A stretch of DNA of 7,300 nt from JAPLGD01 sp041302745 (lineage in GTDB: Bacteria; Bipolaricaulota; Bipolaricaulia; UBA7950; UBA9294), in the NCBI GenBank assembly GCA_041302745.1, contig JBFYQP010000023.1, positions 1-7,300 of the forward strand, given 5' to 3'. Shown in pieces: positions 6,455-7,300 of the stretch. The translations under genes and the position numbers were made by a program. The notes under the pieces were generated by a model. That model was not told the DNA's origin. It saw only the letters and a list, made by a program, of their open reading frames with translations, and did no database searches. Position 1 is the first letter of the stretch; each line of letters opens with the position of its first letter.

Positions 6455-7300
6455 CTACCACACCTTCTTTCGCCGCGCGCGTGCGCGCAAGAGGATCGCG
6501 CCCAGGTTCAGGACAAGAACGAGGCTGACCAAGACGAGGACCGCCCCGTATTGCAGTTCCTGCGTCTTCCACGCATTCGGGCTCTCGGTGGCCATGACGA
6601 AGATGTGGTACGGGAGAGCCATGACTTCGTCCAGCGGAGAGCGGGGAAGCCGCGGCGTGAAGAACGCGGCCGCCGTGAACATGATCGGCGCCGTCTCCCC
6701 GATGGCCCGCGACAGGGAGAGCACGATCCCCGTCAGAATCCCCGGAGCCGCCGCCGGGAGGACGATCAACCGAATCGTTCGCCACCGCGTCGCCCCCACG
6801 GCGAGTCCGCCCTCGCGGAAGCTTCGAGGCACCGAGCGCAGCGCTTCCTCCGTGGTCCGAATCAACAGCGGCAGGATGAGGATTCCGAGGGTGAGCGCTC
6901 CCGCGAGGAGAGACACGCCGATCCCTAGCGCCTTCACGAACAGGGCCAGACCCAAGAGCCCGAAGACGATCGACGGAACCCCGGCCAGTGTGTTCACGCC
7001 GATCCGGATGACCCGCACCCACGTCCCTTCTCGAGCGTACTCGACCAGAAAGATCGCGGCTCCAAGGGCGAGCGGAAGGGCGACCCCAAGCGCTCCGAGG
7101 GTCAGGTAGAAGCTTCCGACAAGGGCCGGGTAGATGCCCCCCGCGGTCATCCCTTTCCGTGGGAATGCAGTCAGGAACTCCCAGGAGATGGCTCCGCTTC
7201 CGCGCGAGATGATGTAGTAGAGGATGACGCCGAGAGCCAACAGCCCGACCAGCATCGCCGCGCCGAGCAGAGAGAACGCGACGATCTCGGTGATCCGTCT
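6455..7300 (-). CDS. pstA: Phosphate ABC transporter permease PstA, 5' end outside the window
   Basis: One of the two membrane permeases of the Pst phosphate importer. The frame stays open to the right edge, so the 281 visible residues lack only the start; the first ATG inside (7255) falls in the middle of the first membrane helix and is unlikely to be the real start. Six hydrophobic segments can be seen. Counting from that ATG, they are roughly residues -9 to 16, 45-73, 86-106, 113-133, 171-199 and 237-257. PstA hallmarks are SWEFLTAFP at 24-32, AGGIYPALVGS at 38-48, the ATPase-contacting EAA loop around REGGLAVGATRWRTI at 147-161, and RAIGETAP at 183-190. A basic tail (RARARRKKVW) ends the protein on the cytoplasmic side. 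Its stop abuts the pstB start. By usual Pst order, pstC and pstS should lie beyond the right edge. Confidence 0.95.
   Translation of the reverse strand, partial: RRITEIVAFSLLGAAMLVGLLALGVILYYIISRGSGAISWEFLTAFPRKGMTAGGIYPALVGSFYLTLGALGVALPLALGAAIFLVEYAREGTWVRVIRIGVNTLAGVPSIVFGLLGLALFVKALGIGVSLLAGALTLGILILPLLIRTTEEALRSVPRSFREGGLAVGATRWRTIRLIVLPAAAPGILTGIVLSLSRAIGETAPIMFTAAAFFTPRLPRSPLDEVMALPYHIFVMATESPNAWKTQELQYGAVLVLVSLVLVLNLGAILLRARARRKKVW

Noticed and set aside
7253..7255. ATG at 7255 (minus strand) as the pstA start
   Set aside because: The frame remains open to the window edge and the upstream codons encode a continuation of the first membrane helix (ending FSLLGAA), so the gene most likely starts beyond the edge.

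Overview
The window is high-GC, tightly packed DNA with almost every base in a protein-coding gene. It looks like a prokaryotic chromosome rather than an accessory or mobile region. I see no transposase, integrase, phage gene, CRISPR array, tRNA or rRNA. Start codons (GTG as often as ATG) are preceded by purine-rich Shine-Dalgarno sequences, and two intergenic gaps hold good -35/-10 pairs of bacterial sigma-70 type, which favours a GC-rich bacterium. Two traits are also common in archaea: a class I fumarase split into two subunits, and a PhoU protein with an N-terminal AbrB domain. I therefore do not assign a phylum, and leave the domain as 'probably bacterial'.

Left half (1-3771, plus strand): a malate-centred carbon block. 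The 3' part of the fumarase alpha-subunit gene runs in from the left edge and overlaps the beta-subunit gene by four bases (GTGA). After a 126-bp gap with a candidate promoter come an Ldh2-family malate/lactate dehydrogenase and, 25 bp later, a malic enzyme. Together the four genes could hydrate fumarate to malate, then oxidise malate to oxaloacetate or decarboxylate it to pyruvate.

Right half (3772-7300): phosphate uptake and its control. A 129-bp gap holds a weak hairpin, a clear candidate promoter and a 7-bp inverted repeat around the -35 element. It drives a plus-strand gene for an AbrB-PhoU fusion, a candidate DNA-binding phosphate regulator. Facing it across a 24-bp convergent junction is the end of a minus-strand Pst operon, transcribed as pstA (5' end outside the window), pstB, phoU. 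Its genes abut with 0 and 1 bp between stop and start, so they are probably translationally coupled. The locus thus has two different PhoU-domain proteins: a classical one in the operon and a DNA-binding-type one beside it.

Nothing in the window is a wholly unknown system. The most interesting part is the regulatory layout of the phosphate locus.
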